Translations under genes and position numbers: made by a program | From: Bacteroidota bacterium | GTDB lineage: Bacteria; Bacteroidota; Ignavibacteria; UBA10030; UBA8401 | Length of the DNA: 39,845 nucleotides | Reading direction: 5' to 3' | NCBI GenBank assembly: GCA_013361065.1 | Contig: JABWAK010000016.1 | Location: forward strand, 1 to 39,845 | Notes under the pieces: generated by a model | What the model saw: only the letters and a program-made list of their open reading frames with translations | Databases searched by the model: none | Told to the model about the DNA's origin: nothing | In this document: positions 7,644 through 18,188 of the stretch, piece by piece | Position numbering within the stretch: the first letter of the stretch is position 1 | How the letters are laid out: the number at the start of each line of letters is the position of its first letter

Positions 7644-8777
7644 TCACTGTTCGGGCTGGAACTTGTGGACTTCCTCCACCACCACATCCACGATCTCGCT
7701 CTCCTTGATCTTCCGGATCATCTCTCCTTTGCGGTAGAGGATGCCGACCCCTTTGCCGGCCGCGATGCCGATATCCGCATCGCTCGCTTCGCCGGGACCG
7801 TTCACCACACAACCGAGCACTGCAATCTTCACCGGCTTCTTCACTCCTTCCAGACGCTTCTCCAGTTCCGCCATGATGCCGAACAGGTCGATCTCCAGCC
7901 GGCCGCAGGTGGGACAGGCGATCAGTTCCACATTCCGCGTGGCGAGTCCCAGTGAACGGAGGATCTCCTTCCCCACTTCCACTTCCTTCACCGGCTCATC
8001 CGTCAGCGACACACGGATAGTATCGCCGATCCCTTCCGCCAGCAAGGCGCCGATACCGACCGCGGACTTGATCGTGCCGACGCGGGTCAGTCCCGCCTCC
8101 GTCACGCCGAGATGCAGCGGGATGTCGGTCCGCTGCGCCACCAGACGGTACGCTTCGATCATCAGCCGCACATCGGTCGACTTCACCGAGATGATCACAT
8201 CGCGGAAATTGAACTCGTCACAGATCCCCACATGGCGCATGGCGGATTCATACAATGCTTCGGCCGTCGGATATCCGTACTTCTCCAGGATATCCTCCTC
8301 CAGCGAACCGGAGTTCACACCGATACGGATCGGGATCCCTTTGTCCTTCGCTGCGGTCAGCACCTGACGGATACGGTCCTTCGACCCGATGTTGCCCGGA
8401 TTGATGCGGACCTTCGCCACACCGGCTTCCACTGCCTTCAGAGCGAAGACATGGTTGAAGTGGATGTCCGCCACGATCGGCAGCGGCGACTGGCGCACGA
8501 TCTCCGCCATGGCATCGGCCGCTTCCTTGTCGTTGACCGTCACCCGCACGATATCGCAGCCCGCTTCATGGGCATCGATGATCTGCTTCACGGTCCCTTT
8601 CACATCGTCCGTCTTCGTCTTGGTCATGGTCTGCACCGAGATCGGGGCGCCGCCGCCGACCTTGATGCCGCCGATGTTCACCTGACGGGTATGCCGCCGG
8701 ACGCCGACCTTGTAATTGGCCGGAAGTGAGGTGGTATTGCCGTTCGCCGGCTGGATGACTGGGAGGATGTTTTCCAT
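7644..8777 (-). CDS. ispG: 4-hydroxy-3-methylbut-2-en-1-yl diphosphate synthase
   Basis: IspG (GcpE) is the [4Fe-4S] enzyme that reductively opens MEcPP to HMBPP in the non-mevalonate isoprenoid pathway. The 377-residue protein has the TIM-barrel part (about 25-275; RRHTRQVNIGG, ADIHFNH, RINPGNIG) and the cluster domain with the three ligand cysteines C288 and C291 (ACPTCGR) and C323, plus E330 (GCVVNGPGE). It is the short bacterial form: the extra ~250-residue domain found in plants and in many Bacteroidetes and Chlorobi is absent. It starts at ATG 8777 and runs alone, ending at a bidirectional terminator. Confidence 0.97.
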   Translation of the reverse strand: MENILPVIQPANGNTTSLPANYKVGVRRHTRQVNIGGIKVGGGAPISVQTMTKTKTDDVKGTVKQIIDAHEAGCDIVRVTVNDKEAADAMAEIVRQSPLPIVADIHFNHVFALKAVEAGVAKVRINPGNIGSKDRIRQVLTAAKDKGIPIRIGVNSGSLEEDILEKYGYPTAEALYESAMRHVGICDEFNFRDVIISVKSTDVRLMIEAYRLVAQRTDIPLHLGVTEAGLTRVGTIKSAVGIGALLAEGIGDTIRVSLTDEPVKEVEVGKEILRSLGLATRNVELIACPTCGRLEIDLFGIMAELEKRLEGVKKPVKIAVLGCVVNGPGEASDADIGIAAGKGVGILYRKGEMIRKIKESEIVDVVVEEVHKFQPEQ

Positions 8778-8798
8778 ATGTTCGATTAAGATGATGAA

Positions 8799-8830
8799 GA
8801 ACGCTGAGACGCAGAGACGCTGAGAAAAAA
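8799..8830 (+). repeat. Left arm of inverted repeat around the GxxExxY gene
   Basis: The block is a degenerate run of ACGC(T/A)GAG units. In inverted orientation it matches 9418-9449 at 21 of the first 26 positions. The two arms bracket the GxxExxY gene and its upstream region. I recall similar ACGCAGAG-type runs near GxxExxY genes in other genomes; that link is recollection, not a search result. Confidence 0.5.
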
Positions 8831-8905
8831 TATAATCGGTGATTTAAGATTCGTGAAACTACTTAAAAATAATACCTTTGATTCCGCATCAATGATTGTA
8901 TACTA

Positions 8906-9301
8906 TCACTCCATCAACTTATTGACTTTACGATGGAGTCCATCTCTAAGAACAGGAACATTGAAATTGATCAGTAAACCGACCCTTTTCTTGGCAAGCT
9001 TCAGGTACGTGACCAACTGCACTTCATGTACCGGAAGGACGATCTCAATGGCTTTCAATTCGACAATCACAGCATCCTCGACCAGTACATCGATGAAAAA
9101 ATCTTTCCCAATCTCCTCATTCTTGTAGATCACCGGAAGCCGCACCTGGTTCTGATACTTCAACCCGCGGTGTTGCAGCTCTTTAATTAGACACGCTTCA
9201 TAGACAGATTCAAGCAATCCCGGTCCAAGCTCACGGTGCACCTCGATCGCAGCACCAATAATGTTATCCGTCAGCTTGTCGTATTCTGCCTTCGTCATCA
9301 T
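8906..9301 (-). CDS. GxxExxY family protein
   Basis: The 131-residue protein carries the family signature GPGLLESVYE (G..E..Y) near residue 26, then a compact PDDEXK-like alpha/beta core: DFFIDVLVED followed by VIVELKA, matching the D-(x)n-E-x-K pattern. The family is common, often present in several copies per genome, and has no established function; a nuclease-like activity is an inference from the fold. The start is a double ATG at 9301. It stands between ispG and the rhomboid gene with about 150 bp of pyrimidine-rich sequence upstream. Its base composition is less GC-rich than its neighbours, and it is bracketed by imperfect inverted repeats, both consistent with mobility. Confidence 0.88.
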   Translation of the reverse strand: MMTKAEYDKLTDNIIGAAIEVHRELGPGLLESVYEACLIKELQHRGLKYQNQVRLPVIYKNEEIGKDFFIDVLVEDAVIVELKAIEIVLPVHEVQLVTYLKLAKKRVGLLINFNVPVLRDGLHRKVNKLME

Positions 9302-9417
9302 TCACTGCCTCTCCCCATTCACACTCTTGATATTCTTCTCCGCGTTCCAGCCCTTGTTTCTCTGTCTCTTTCTCTTACCGTTCAGTCCACCACCGCTGCC
9401 AAATACTACGTTCCCCT

Positions 9418-9449
9418 TCCTCCTCTGCGTCTCCGTGCCTCCGCGTTCA
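9418..9449 (-). repeat. Right arm of inverted repeat around the GxxExxY gene
   Basis: Read on the minus strand this is GAACGCGGAGGCACGGAGAC and onward, the inverted partner of the block at 8799-8830. It lies between the GxxExxY gene and the stop of the rhomboid gene. Confidence 0.5.
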
Positions 9450-9453
9450 TTCC

Positions 9454-10371
9454 TTAATTAAGCTTCTTGCTCGCTTCGAAGAGGATCTTCTTCTCCTCGT
9501 CGCTCAGGCTTTGGTATCCGTTCTTGCTGATCTTGTCCAGGATCTCGTCGATCTGCGCCTGGGCTTTCGCTTCCTCGCTGCGGCGGTGCTCGGTGATGTC
9601 ATAGATCTTCGCATCGGAAACGTTGGAATAGTATTCCGTCGGCGGAGATTGTTGCTGCCGCCCGAATCCTGTCATGCGGGTGAACACATTCTCGCCGGAA
9701 TTGGTGCCGGAGTGGTACGGGGAGCCGAACTGGTACCCGTCCGCCAGCAGGTAGAGGAATCCGACCAATGCGCCGCCGAGATGCGCGAAGTGCGCCACGC
9801 CGTCCATACTCCCCACGGAGAAGATCTCGAACGCCATGTACATCACCACGAAATACTTCGCCTTGATGGGAAGCAGGAAGTAGATGTAGATCGGCCGTTC
9901 CGGGAACATCATCCCGAAAGCCAACAGGATGCCGTAGACCGCACCGGACGCGCCGACGGTCGGACCGACCGAGGTGAACATCGGAGCCACCAGCAGGTTC
10001 GCCAGACCGCCGCCGAAGCCGCAGAGCATATAATAGATGAGGAACTTCCGCGAACCCCAGACGTGCTCCAGTTCCATGCCGAACATCCAGAGCGCCAGCA
10101 TGTTGAAGAGGATGTGCGTGAAACTGGCATGCATGAACATATAGGTGAACAGCTGCCAGAACCCAAACCCGGAGCCGAGCGGCCAGAGGGCGAACGACTG
10201 GAAGAAGAACTGCTCCAGATAGAAATCGCCGAGACGGAAGCTGCCGAGGAAGAGTGTCCCCAGGAACACCGCCGCATTGGAGATAAGCAGTGCCTTGATC
10301 ACCGGCGGGAAGAACTGGAACCCGCCGAAGAAACTGGGACGATAGAAATTTCCGGAACGATTATAGGACAT
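9454..10371 (-). CDS. Rhomboid family intramembrane serine protease
   Basis: Rhomboids cleave substrates within the membrane using a Ser-His dyad. This 305-residue protein has six predicted helices between about residues 25 and 215. It shows the WQLFTYMFMHASFTHILFN block with the oxyanion-loop residues, the catalytic serine S142 in GASGAVYG, and the catalytic histidine H197 in AHLGG. A soluble C-terminal tail (about 220-305) ends in SLSDEEKKILFEASKKLN, a tail type seen in Bacteroidota rhomboids. It starts at ATG 10371 and lies 100 bp downstream of pgk on the same strand, separated by an inverted repeat. Substrates cannot be inferred. Confidence 0.95.
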   Translation of the reverse strand: MSYNRSGNFYRPSFFGGFQFFPPVIKALLISNAAVFLGTLFLGSFRLGDFYLEQFFFQSFALWPLGSGFGFWQLFTYMFMHASFTHILFNMLALWMFGMELEHVWGSRKFLIYYMLCGFGGGLANLLVAPMFTSVGPTVGASGAVYGILLAFGMMFPERPIYIYFLLPIKAKYFVVMYMAFEIFSVGSMDGVAHFAHLGGALVGFLYLLADGYQFGSPYHSGTNSGENVFTRMTGFGRQQQSPPTEYYSNVSDAKIYDITEHRRSEEAKAQAQIDEILDKISKNGYQSLSDEEKKILFEASKKLN

Positions 10372-10406
10372 ATCACCTTACAGAGAAAATTCCAAGATAC
10401 AATGAT

Positions 10407-10465
10407 CAAATTCCAAACTTCGCCCAATGCACTATTGTGATGTGGAGATTGAAGTTTGGAATTTG
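10407..10465. repeat. Long inverted repeat between pgk and the rhomboid gene
   Basis: CAAATTCCAAACTTC (10407-10421) and GAAGTTTGGAATTTG (10451-10465) are perfect 15-base complements around a 29-base loop. The AT-rich motif stands out from its GC-rich surroundings. No T-run follows on either strand, so it is not a standard terminator. The text around it (TTTGGAATTTG, ATTTGTCATT) looks like a dispersed intergenic element. Confidence 0.75.
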
Positions 10466-10471
10466 CATTTA

Positions 10472-11737
10472 CTATTTGTCATTCAGCGCGGCAACACCGG
10501 GCAGGACCTTTCCTTCCAGGAATTCCAGCGATGCACCGCCGCCGGTCGACACGTGCGACACCTGCTTCTCCAGTCCGGCCTTGGCGATCGCCGCCGCGGA
10601 ATCACCGCCGCCGACGATGGTCGTTCCGCCGAGCGCCGTCGCTTCCACCAACGCCGAAGCGATGGCATTCGTTCCGGCGGCGAAGTTGCTCATCTCGAAC
10701 ACGCCCATCGGACCGTTCCAGACGATCGTCTTCCCCCGTTTGATCTCGCCGGCGAACAGTTCCACCGTGGCAGGACCGATATCCATCCCGACACCGTCCG
10801 CCGGTATCGCCGTCACCGGCACGACCCGTTTCGGGGAATCATTGTCGAACTTCTCCGCCACCACACAGTCCACCGGCAGCAGCAGACGGATGTTCTTGGC
10901 CCGCGCCTCCTCGATGAGCGATTTCGCCAGGCCGATCTTATCCTCTTCCAACAACGATTTGCCGATCTCCATGCCCTGCGCTTTGAAGAAGGTGAACATC
11001 ATCCCGCCGCCAATGAGCAGCGCGTCGACCTTCCCCATCAGGTTCTGGATGACATCGATCTTCCCGGAGATCTTCGCGCCGCCCATGATCGCCACATACG
11101 GCTTCGTCGGTGCGGCGGTCGCCTTCACCAGATATGCCAGTTCCTTCTCCATCAGGAAGCCGGCCACGGCCGGAAGGAATTTCGCCACTGTCTCGGTAGA
11201 GGCATGCGCGCGGTGTGCGGAACCGAACGCATCGTTCACATAGACGTCCCCGAACTGCGCCAGTTCCTTCGCCATCCGTTCACGGTCCGCCGCTTCTTTG
11301 CCGGTCTCCTCTTTATGGAACCGGGTGTTCTCCAACATCAGGACCTCACCGGCCGCCAGACCGTCGACCATCGCTTTGGTCTCGGGACCGACCGCTGCCG
11401 GTGCTAGTTTCACCGGACGTCCGAGCAGTGCCGCCAGCCGTTCCGCCACCGGTTTCATCCGGTGCTTCCCGTCGCTGAACGCCTTCTCGTCGAACAGCTT
11501 CCCGTCCTTCTCCGCTTTCTCTTTCGCTTTCTGCGTATCCTTCTTCGGGTCCCCGAGATGGGACATCAGCACGAGCGATGCCGGTTTCTGTTCCAGCACA
11601 TATTGAATGGTGGGGAGCGCGGCTTTGATGCGGATATCGTCCTGGATGACGCCGTTCTTCAGGGGTACGTTGAAATCGACGCGCATCAGTACGCGCTTGC
11701 CGGTGAGGGTGATATCGGTGACGGTCTTCTTATTCAT
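10472..11737 (-). CDS. pgk: Phosphoglycerate kinase
   Basis: Pgk transfers phosphate between 1,3-bisphosphoglycerate and ADP in glycolysis and gluconeogenesis. Conserved blocks include the N-terminal RVDFNVPL, the [10 protein letters not shown] motif and the nucleotide-binding GGGDSAAAI with [14 protein letters not shown] at the end. At 421 residues it is longer than the usual ~395. The extra length is a lysine-rich insertion of about 25 residues after SHLGDP (near residues 62-90), where most Pgks have SHLGRP. The arginine of that motif, part of the basic patch binding 3-phosphoglycerate, is an aspartate here. The gene is the third in a gap-outer membrane protein-pgk cluster, starting 14 bp after the preceding stop. 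Confidence 0.96.
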   Translation of the reverse strand: MNKKTVTDITLTGKRVLMRVDFNVPLKNGVIQDDIRIKAALPTIQYVLEQKPASLVLMSHLGDPKKDTQKAKEKAEKDGKLFDEKAFSDGKHRMKPVAERLAALLGRPVKLAPAAVGPETKAMVDGLAAGEVLMLENTRFHKEETGKEAADRERMAKELAQFGDVYVNDAFGSAHRAHASTETVAKFLPAVAGFLMEKELAYLVKATAAPTKPYVAIMGGAKISGKIDVIQNLMGKVDALLIGGGMMFTFFKAQGMEIGKSLLEEDKIGLAKSLIEEARAKNIRLLLPVDCVVAEKFDNDSPKRVVPVTAIPADGVGMDIGPATVELFAGEIKRGKTIVWNGPMGVFEMSNFAAGTNAIASALVEATALGGTTIVGGGDSAAAIAKAGLEKQVSHVSTGGGASLEFLEGKVLPGVAALNDK

Positions 11738-11751
11738 GGCGGTTCGCAGTC

Positions 11752-12822
11752 TTAGAATTTGAGATAGAAAAGTATGACGTAGGGTTGATAATGGATACCG
11801 AATCGCAGGTTCTCGTCGTACGCATAAACGAACCCGAAATCCAGGTCGAACGGACTCTTGTTCCTCATTTCATTCCCCATCTGCCGGTAGGACGGCTGGT
11901 AGGGATCGTAATACAATTGGCCGATGATCTTGAATTTGGAGGTGATATCATTGTCCAGCGCGATCCAGGCGCGCGGCATGGTCTCCTCCGGATGCACGAT
12001 CACACTGGCACCGAGATGGTACGAGATGCGCCCCTGTTTGTCCGCTTTCAGGTTGGAGAGTGTATAGGCAGCAAAGAACTCCGTCCAGACCCGCGAATCG
12101 GAAGCATCCCCGACACTCTCCCACCGCTGCATCGTCTGATAGGTCGTCGGTCCGTTCCAATTGTAAACCGGCTCGGTGACCGAAACGTACCGCATCTTCC
12201 CCGTCATTCCTGCGGAATGGAAGTGGAAACCGACGGCGAACGACTGTTCCGATTCGATGCTGCCGGATTTGTACAGTCGGAATTTCGGCCGGATATTCAG
12301 GTCCGCCAGGAAGTAGCGCCAGTAGGAGGAGGAGACATCGATGTTCTCGGAGAGCGCAACGCCCCACGAAAGGCCGCTGATATAGATGGCCCCTTTCTCC
12401 ATTGTATAACCGGTCGGATCGAAGAAGATATCGATAAGACGCTCATCCGCATAGAGGAACTCCTCATCCTTCATCGTTCCGGGGATGAAGGTGCCGCCCT
12501 CGGACGTACGATCGACGTTCGCCTGGTCGATGGTCACCACTCCGAACGAGGTCCTCAGCCGGAGCCCTGCATCGCTGCGGGATTCGATCTCACCGCTCAC
12601 GACACTGCCGTCCTTCAGATAGACGGTGATCGATTGCGGTTTGATGGAACTCTTCAGGACGGAGATCTCGCCGAACGAGGTCTTCAGAACGACCGCAGTG
12701 TCGTTCTCCGTCACAACCGTGCCGGAGATCTTATCACCGCTGCGGAGTAACAGTGTCCGCTCCTCGGCCGATTGTGCGGTGAGCAGCGCGCAGCAAATGA
12801 CGGACAGCAGGAATGTTCTCAT
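11752..12822 (-). CDS. Probable outer-membrane protein with two N-terminal Sm-like repeats
   Basis: A signal peptide (residues 1-19, [19 protein letters not shown]) is followed by two similar short beta modules, at 24-59 ([11 protein letters not shown]...[10 protein letters not shown]) and 67-100 ([11 protein letters not shown]...[10 protein letters not shown]). These look like duplicated SH3/Sm-type barrels. The remainder (about 130-356) is rich in alternating aromatic strands and ends in a terminal phenylalanine (VILFYLKF), as expected for an outer-membrane beta barrel. I do not recognise a named family. The gene is sandwiched between gap (105 bp upstream) and pgk (14 bp downstream) on the same strand, an unusual position for an envelope protein. 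Confidence 0.7.
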   Translation of the reverse strand: MRTFLLSVICCALLTAQSAEERTLLLRSGDKISGTVVTENDTAVVLKTSFGEISVLKSSIKPQSITVYLKDGSVVSGEIESRSDAGLRLRTSFGVVTIDQANVDRTSEGGTFIPGTMKDEEFLYADERLIDIFFDPTGYTMEKGAIYISGLSWGVALSENIDVSSSYWRYFLADLNIRPKFRLYKSGSIESEQSFAVGFHFHSAGMTGKMRYVSVTEPVYNWNGPTTYQTMQRWESVGDASDSRVWTEFFAAYTLSNLKADKQGRISYHLGASVIVHPEETMPRAWIALDNDITSKFKIIGQLYYDPYQPSYRQMGNEMRNKSPFDLDFGFVYAYDENLRFGIHYQPYVILFYLKF

Positions 12823-12852
12823 CTCGGTCCGATCTGATATGGTGATGAAATA

Positions 12853-12888
12853 AACGGGCTGACCCCGGTGTTCGAGATGCAGCCCGTT
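12853..12888 (-). terminator. Weak hairpin downstream of gap
   Basis: AACGGGCTG (12853-12861) and CAGCCCGTT (12880-12888) form a 9-bp stem with an 18-base loop. On the minus strand the stem runs into TTTATTTC, an imperfect U-tract. It may attenuate transcription between gap and the outer-membrane protein gene rather than end it. Confidence 0.45.
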
Positions 12889-12926
12889 CTTTCGTTGATA
12901 CCCTCTCCGCGCTCAGCGGGGAGCGG

Positions 12927-14933
<2,007 letters not shown>

Positions 14934-14964
14934 CGGCAGCGCACCACATCGGAAGGATACTCCC

Positions 14965-16968
14965 ATGGACCTGAATCAGATCGCCTTCATCCTCTTCTTC
15001 CTTGCTTCCATGACCTTCTTCGCCATGAGTGCGAAGCGGCTCATCGCCACGCTGCAGCTCGGGAAGAAGGAGGACCGGTTCGGTGATATCCCGAAACGAT
15101 TGAAGAATGTGCTCACCATCGCCATCCTGCAGACCAAGCTGCTGCGCGAACCGGTCGCCGGCACGCTGCACCTGCTCATCTTCTGGGGATTCCTGGCACT
15201 CTCGCTGGTGGTGGTCGAATCGATCCTTGAAGGACTCTTCGGGCATTTCTCCTTCGCATTCCTCGGCGGCGCCTATTCCGTCATCACCTTCTCACAGGAG
15301 ATCTTCTGTCTGCTCGTCATGATCGGCGTGCTCGGCTCCCTCTGGCGCCGCTTCGTCACGAAAGTGCGCCGGCTGCAGGTGGATGCGCACGGCAGCCGCG
15401 ATGCGGCGATGATCCTCAGCTGGATCTTCCTGATCGTGACAACCACGCTGTTCCAGAATGCCACGCGGATCGCCGTCGGCACGTACGAGGCAGGGATGGG
15501 ATTCCCCGTCTCCTCGCAGCTCGCATCGCTGTTCGGCTACGACCAGTCCACGTACCTCGCCGAACGGTTCTTCTGGTGGGCGCATATCGGTCTGGTCTTT
15601 GCCTTCCTGAACTATCTCCCCTATTCGAAACATCTCCATGTGCTCACCTCCATCCCGAACGTTTTCTTCGCTTCGCTGAAACCGAAAGGGGCGCTGGAAC
15701 CGATCAATCTGCAGGATGAGACGCTCACCAAGTTCGGCGCATCGGACATCGAGGATCTCACCTGGAAGCAGCTGCTGGACGGATATACCTGCACCGAATG
15801 CGGCCGCTGTGAATCGGTCTGTCCGGCGAATCTCACCGGCAAACCGCTCTCACCGCGCAAGATCATCGTCGATACGCGGCACCGCACCGCCGAGAAGGCG
15901 CCGGTGATGCTGGCAGGTCAGCTGGAGGCGAATGCAGCCGTCGCGGAGCATACGCTGCTGGACAAGTTCATCACGGAGGAGGAACTCTGGTCCTGCACCA
16001 CCTGCATGGCCTGCGTGAACGAATGCCCGGTGATGATCGAGCATGTGAACGAGATCGTCGACCTGCGCCGCTCCCTGGTGCTGAACGAATCACGCTTCCC
16101 GGCTGAAGTCAAGACGGTGTTCGACAATCTCGAACGGAACTTCACACCGTGGGGCTTCTCGCACTCCACCCGCGCGGACTGGGCGGAAGGACTCAACATC
16201 CCGACGATGGCACAGGTCGGCGATGCAAAGAATGTCGACGTCCTCTTCTGGGTCGGCTGCGCCGGTGCGTATGACGCGCGCTATAAGAAGGTCTCCGTCG
16301 CCTTCTCCAAACTGATGCAGCATGCCGGCATCTCCTTCGCCATCCTCGGCACGGAGGAGAAATGCAACGGCGACGCCGCGCGCCGGATGGGGAACGAGTA
16401 CCTTGCCCAGACGATGATGGCGGAGAATATCGAGACGCTCAACCGGTACAATGTGAAGAAGGTGGTCGCCACCTGTCCGCACTGTTTCCACTCCCTCTCC
16501 AAGGAGTACCCGCAGCTCGGCGGACATTTCGAGGTGGAGCATCATACCGAGTTCCTCAACCGGCTGGTGGAGGAAGGGAAACTGAAGGTCGCGCCGGAGC
16601 AGAAGAACAGCCAGACCGTCACCTATCACGACTCCTGCTACCTGGCCCGCTATAACGATGTCACCGAGTCACCGCGCAGCATGCTGCAGGCGACCGGCGC
16701 TCAGCTGGTGGAGATGCCTCGGACGAAGGACAAAGGACTATGCTGCGGCGCCGGCGGAGGACGGATGTGGATGGAGGAGCATCACGGGAAGAGGATCAAT
16801 ATCGAACGGACCGAAGAAGCGCTCGCGACCGGTGCATCCACCGTGGCATCCGCCTGTCCGTTCTGTCTGACCATGGTGAACGACGGCGTGAAAGCGAAGG
16901 ATGCCGCAGAGAAGGTCCAAGTCCGCGACGTGGCCGAGATCCTGCTGGATGCCATCGAACGGAAGTAA
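14965..16968 (+). CDS. Membrane-anchored Fe-S oxidoreductase (HdrD/GlpC-like, EMO type)
   Basis: The 667-residue protein is a fusion in the order NarI-like membrane domain (about 1-235, five or more helices), a ferredoxin dicluster with C276/C279/C282/C286 and C344/C347/C350/C354, and two cysteine-rich CCG domains (about 425-515 and 550-640; C593-C594 in LCCGAGGGRMW). This architecture is that of heterodisulfide-reductase-like proteins that move electrons between a soluble donor, often an electron-transfer flavoprotein, and membrane quinone (EtfAB:menaquinone oxidoreductase). No etfAB genes lie nearby in this window, so the donor is unknown. A GGAAGGA site precedes the ATG. The physiological direction cannot be read from sequence. 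Confidence 0.88.
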   Translation: MDLNQIAFILFFLASMTFFAMSAKRLIATLQLGKKEDRFGDIPKRLKNVLTIAILQTKLLREPVAGTLHLLIFWGFLALSLVVVESILEGLFGHFSFAFLGGAYSVITFSQEIFCLLVMIGVLGSLWRRFVTKVRRLQVDAHGSRDAAMILSWIFLIVTTTLFQNATRIAVGTYEAGMGFPVSSQLASLFGYDQSTYLAERFFWWAHIGLVFAFLNYLPYSKHLHVLTSIPNVFFASLKPKGALEPINLQDETLTKFGASDIEDLTWKQLLDGYTCTECGRCESVCPANLTGKPLSPRKIIVDTRHRTAEKAPVMLAGQLEANAAVAEHTLLDKFITEEELWSCTTCMACVNECPVMIEHVNEIVDLRRSLVLNESRFPAEVKTVFDNLERNFTPWGFSHSTRADWAEGLNIPTMAQVGDAKNVDVLFWVGCAGAYDARYKKVSVAFSKLMQHAGISFAILGTEEKCNGDAARRMGNEYLAQTMMAENIETLNRYNVKKVVATCPHCFHSLSKEYPQLGGHFEVEHHTEFLNRLVEEGKLKVAPEQKNSQTVTYHDSCYLARYNDVTESPRSMLQATGAQLVEMPRTKDKGLCCGAGGGRMWMEEHHGKRINIERTEEALATGASTVASACPFCLTMVNDGVKAKDAAEKVQVRDVAEILLDAIERK

Positions 16969-16977
16969 CCTTCCGTT
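16958..16977 (+). terminator. Weak hairpin overlapping the stop of the Fe-S oxidoreductase gene
   Basis: AACGGAAG (16958-16965) and CTTCCGTT (16970-16977) form an 8-bp stem with a four-base loop that contains most of the stop codon. Only GTTCT follows, so termination would be weak. Confidence 0.3.
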
Positions 16978-17207
16978 GTTCTGCAGCAATGATGCTGCCG
17001 TTCCAAAAGAAGCATTGTGAGTATCGAACACCGGTGCGTCGTTATACCGGTGTGCACCCGTATATTCACCTGTGTCATTCACTCTTACAGCCGCCGGAAT
17101 GCCGGTGTGGCGCAGCACACATCCCAGCCGGAGGATGGCGCAACAATCGACGGAATTGAGTATCTTTTTTCAATGAATCTGGGCGTGCCGGACGGCGACC
17201 GTTACCG

Positions 17208-18188
17208 ATGACAACAGACGAAACCATAGAACCCAAGGAACATCTCCCTACTCCCGAAGAGCGGATGCTCTGGTTCGCCGAGTATGAACGGGTAAAGAAG
17301 GTCCCTGACGTCTGTAAGAAATTCGGCATCAGCCGGAAGACCTTCTACAAATGGTGGAAACGGTACAATGCAGCGCAGCAGAAGCCGGAGAGTCTGGCGA
17401 ACCAGTCCCGCAAACCGCACCGCAATCCCCGCGCCACGCCCGACCATATCGTACAGAGACTCAAGAGTCTGCGGGAGCAGACCGGGTTCGGACAGAAACG
17501 TCTGCAGCTCTACCTCTCCCTCTGGTACGGTATCGAGCTTGCCGAGAACACCATCTGGAAGATCCTCCGGCGCAGCGGCATCGACATGAAGGAGACGAAG
17601 TCCCGCCGGCGGAAGGTGAAACCGCACGAGCCGCTCCTGCCCGGGGACCGGGTGATCATCTTCGTGAAACCAATGGAGAAGCTGATCGGCAAACAGCGCT
17701 ACTTCTACTATGCCGCCATCGATGAGTGCACGCATCTGCGCATCGCTCATCTCTATGCGCGGCATTCCACTCTTTCCGCGCTCGATTTCGTGCAGTACCT
17801 GCTCACGTCGTTCCCGTTCCCGGTCCATTACATCCACACACCGCTGGACAATGCGTTCACCAGTATCGCGCATTCCCGTTCGCGCACCCATGCGTTCACA
17901 CAGAACCTGCGGCGCCTCGGCATCAAGCAGCATATCCCGACCCGGAAGCAGTCCCAGTCCAAACTCTACAACGAACGGATCCGCCGCTTCGACTCCCCGG
18001 AGGTCTTCATCACCTTCCCGTTCAACAGCATCGTGGATGCGGAACGGATGGTGAACAACTATCTCTTCGATTACAACAACAATCAACCGCGGAAGGAGAT
18101 CGGGATGGTGACGCCGCTGGAGAAGCTCAAGAGCTTCGAACAGTTCGCCGGCACACCCCCCTTCCAGCCCAAAAAGGAGAACGGATGA
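17208..18188 (+). CDS. IS481/IS3-like integrase homolog, apparently catalytically dead and domesticated
   Basis: The 326-residue protein aligns by eye along its length with integrase-core transposases. It has an N-terminal helix-turn-helix (VCKKFGISRKTFYKWWKRYN, about 34-53), a second HTH-like linker (about 75-125) and an rve-type core (about 140-275) with IDECTHLRIAHLY and ALDFVQYLLTSFPFP. The catalytic acids appear lost. The expected aspartate of the V-x-I-D-V-K strand is F152 (VIIFVK), and the TDNG motif reads TPLDN at 211-215. A glutamate (E256) remains near the third position. There are no terminal inverted repeats or target duplication in sight. The gene overlaps the following lipoprotein gene by four bases (ATGA). 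An intact but inactive frame suggests reuse as a DNA-binding protein. Confidence 0.8.
   Translation: MTTDETIEPKEHLPTPEERMLWFAEYERVKKVPDVCKKFGISRKTFYKWWKRYNAAQQKPESLANQSRKPHRNPRATPDHIVQRLKSLREQTGFGQKRLQLYLSLWYGIELAENTIWKILRRSGIDMKETKSRRRKVKPHEPLLPGDRVIIFVKPMEKLIGKQRYFYYAAIDECTHLRIAHLYARHSTLSALDFVQYLLTSFPFPVHYIHTPLDNAFTSIAHSRSRTHAFTQNLRRLGIKQHIPTRKQSQSKLYNERIRRFDSPEVFITFPFNSIVDAERMVNNYLFDYNNNQPRKEIGMVTPLEKLKSFEQFAGTPPFQPKKENG

Noticed and set aside
17027-17052. ACACCGGT/ACCGGTGT inverted repeat as the left end of an insertion sequence for the integrase-like gene
   Set aside because: No matching end was found after 18188, and the lipoprotein gene overlaps the integrase-like gene directly.
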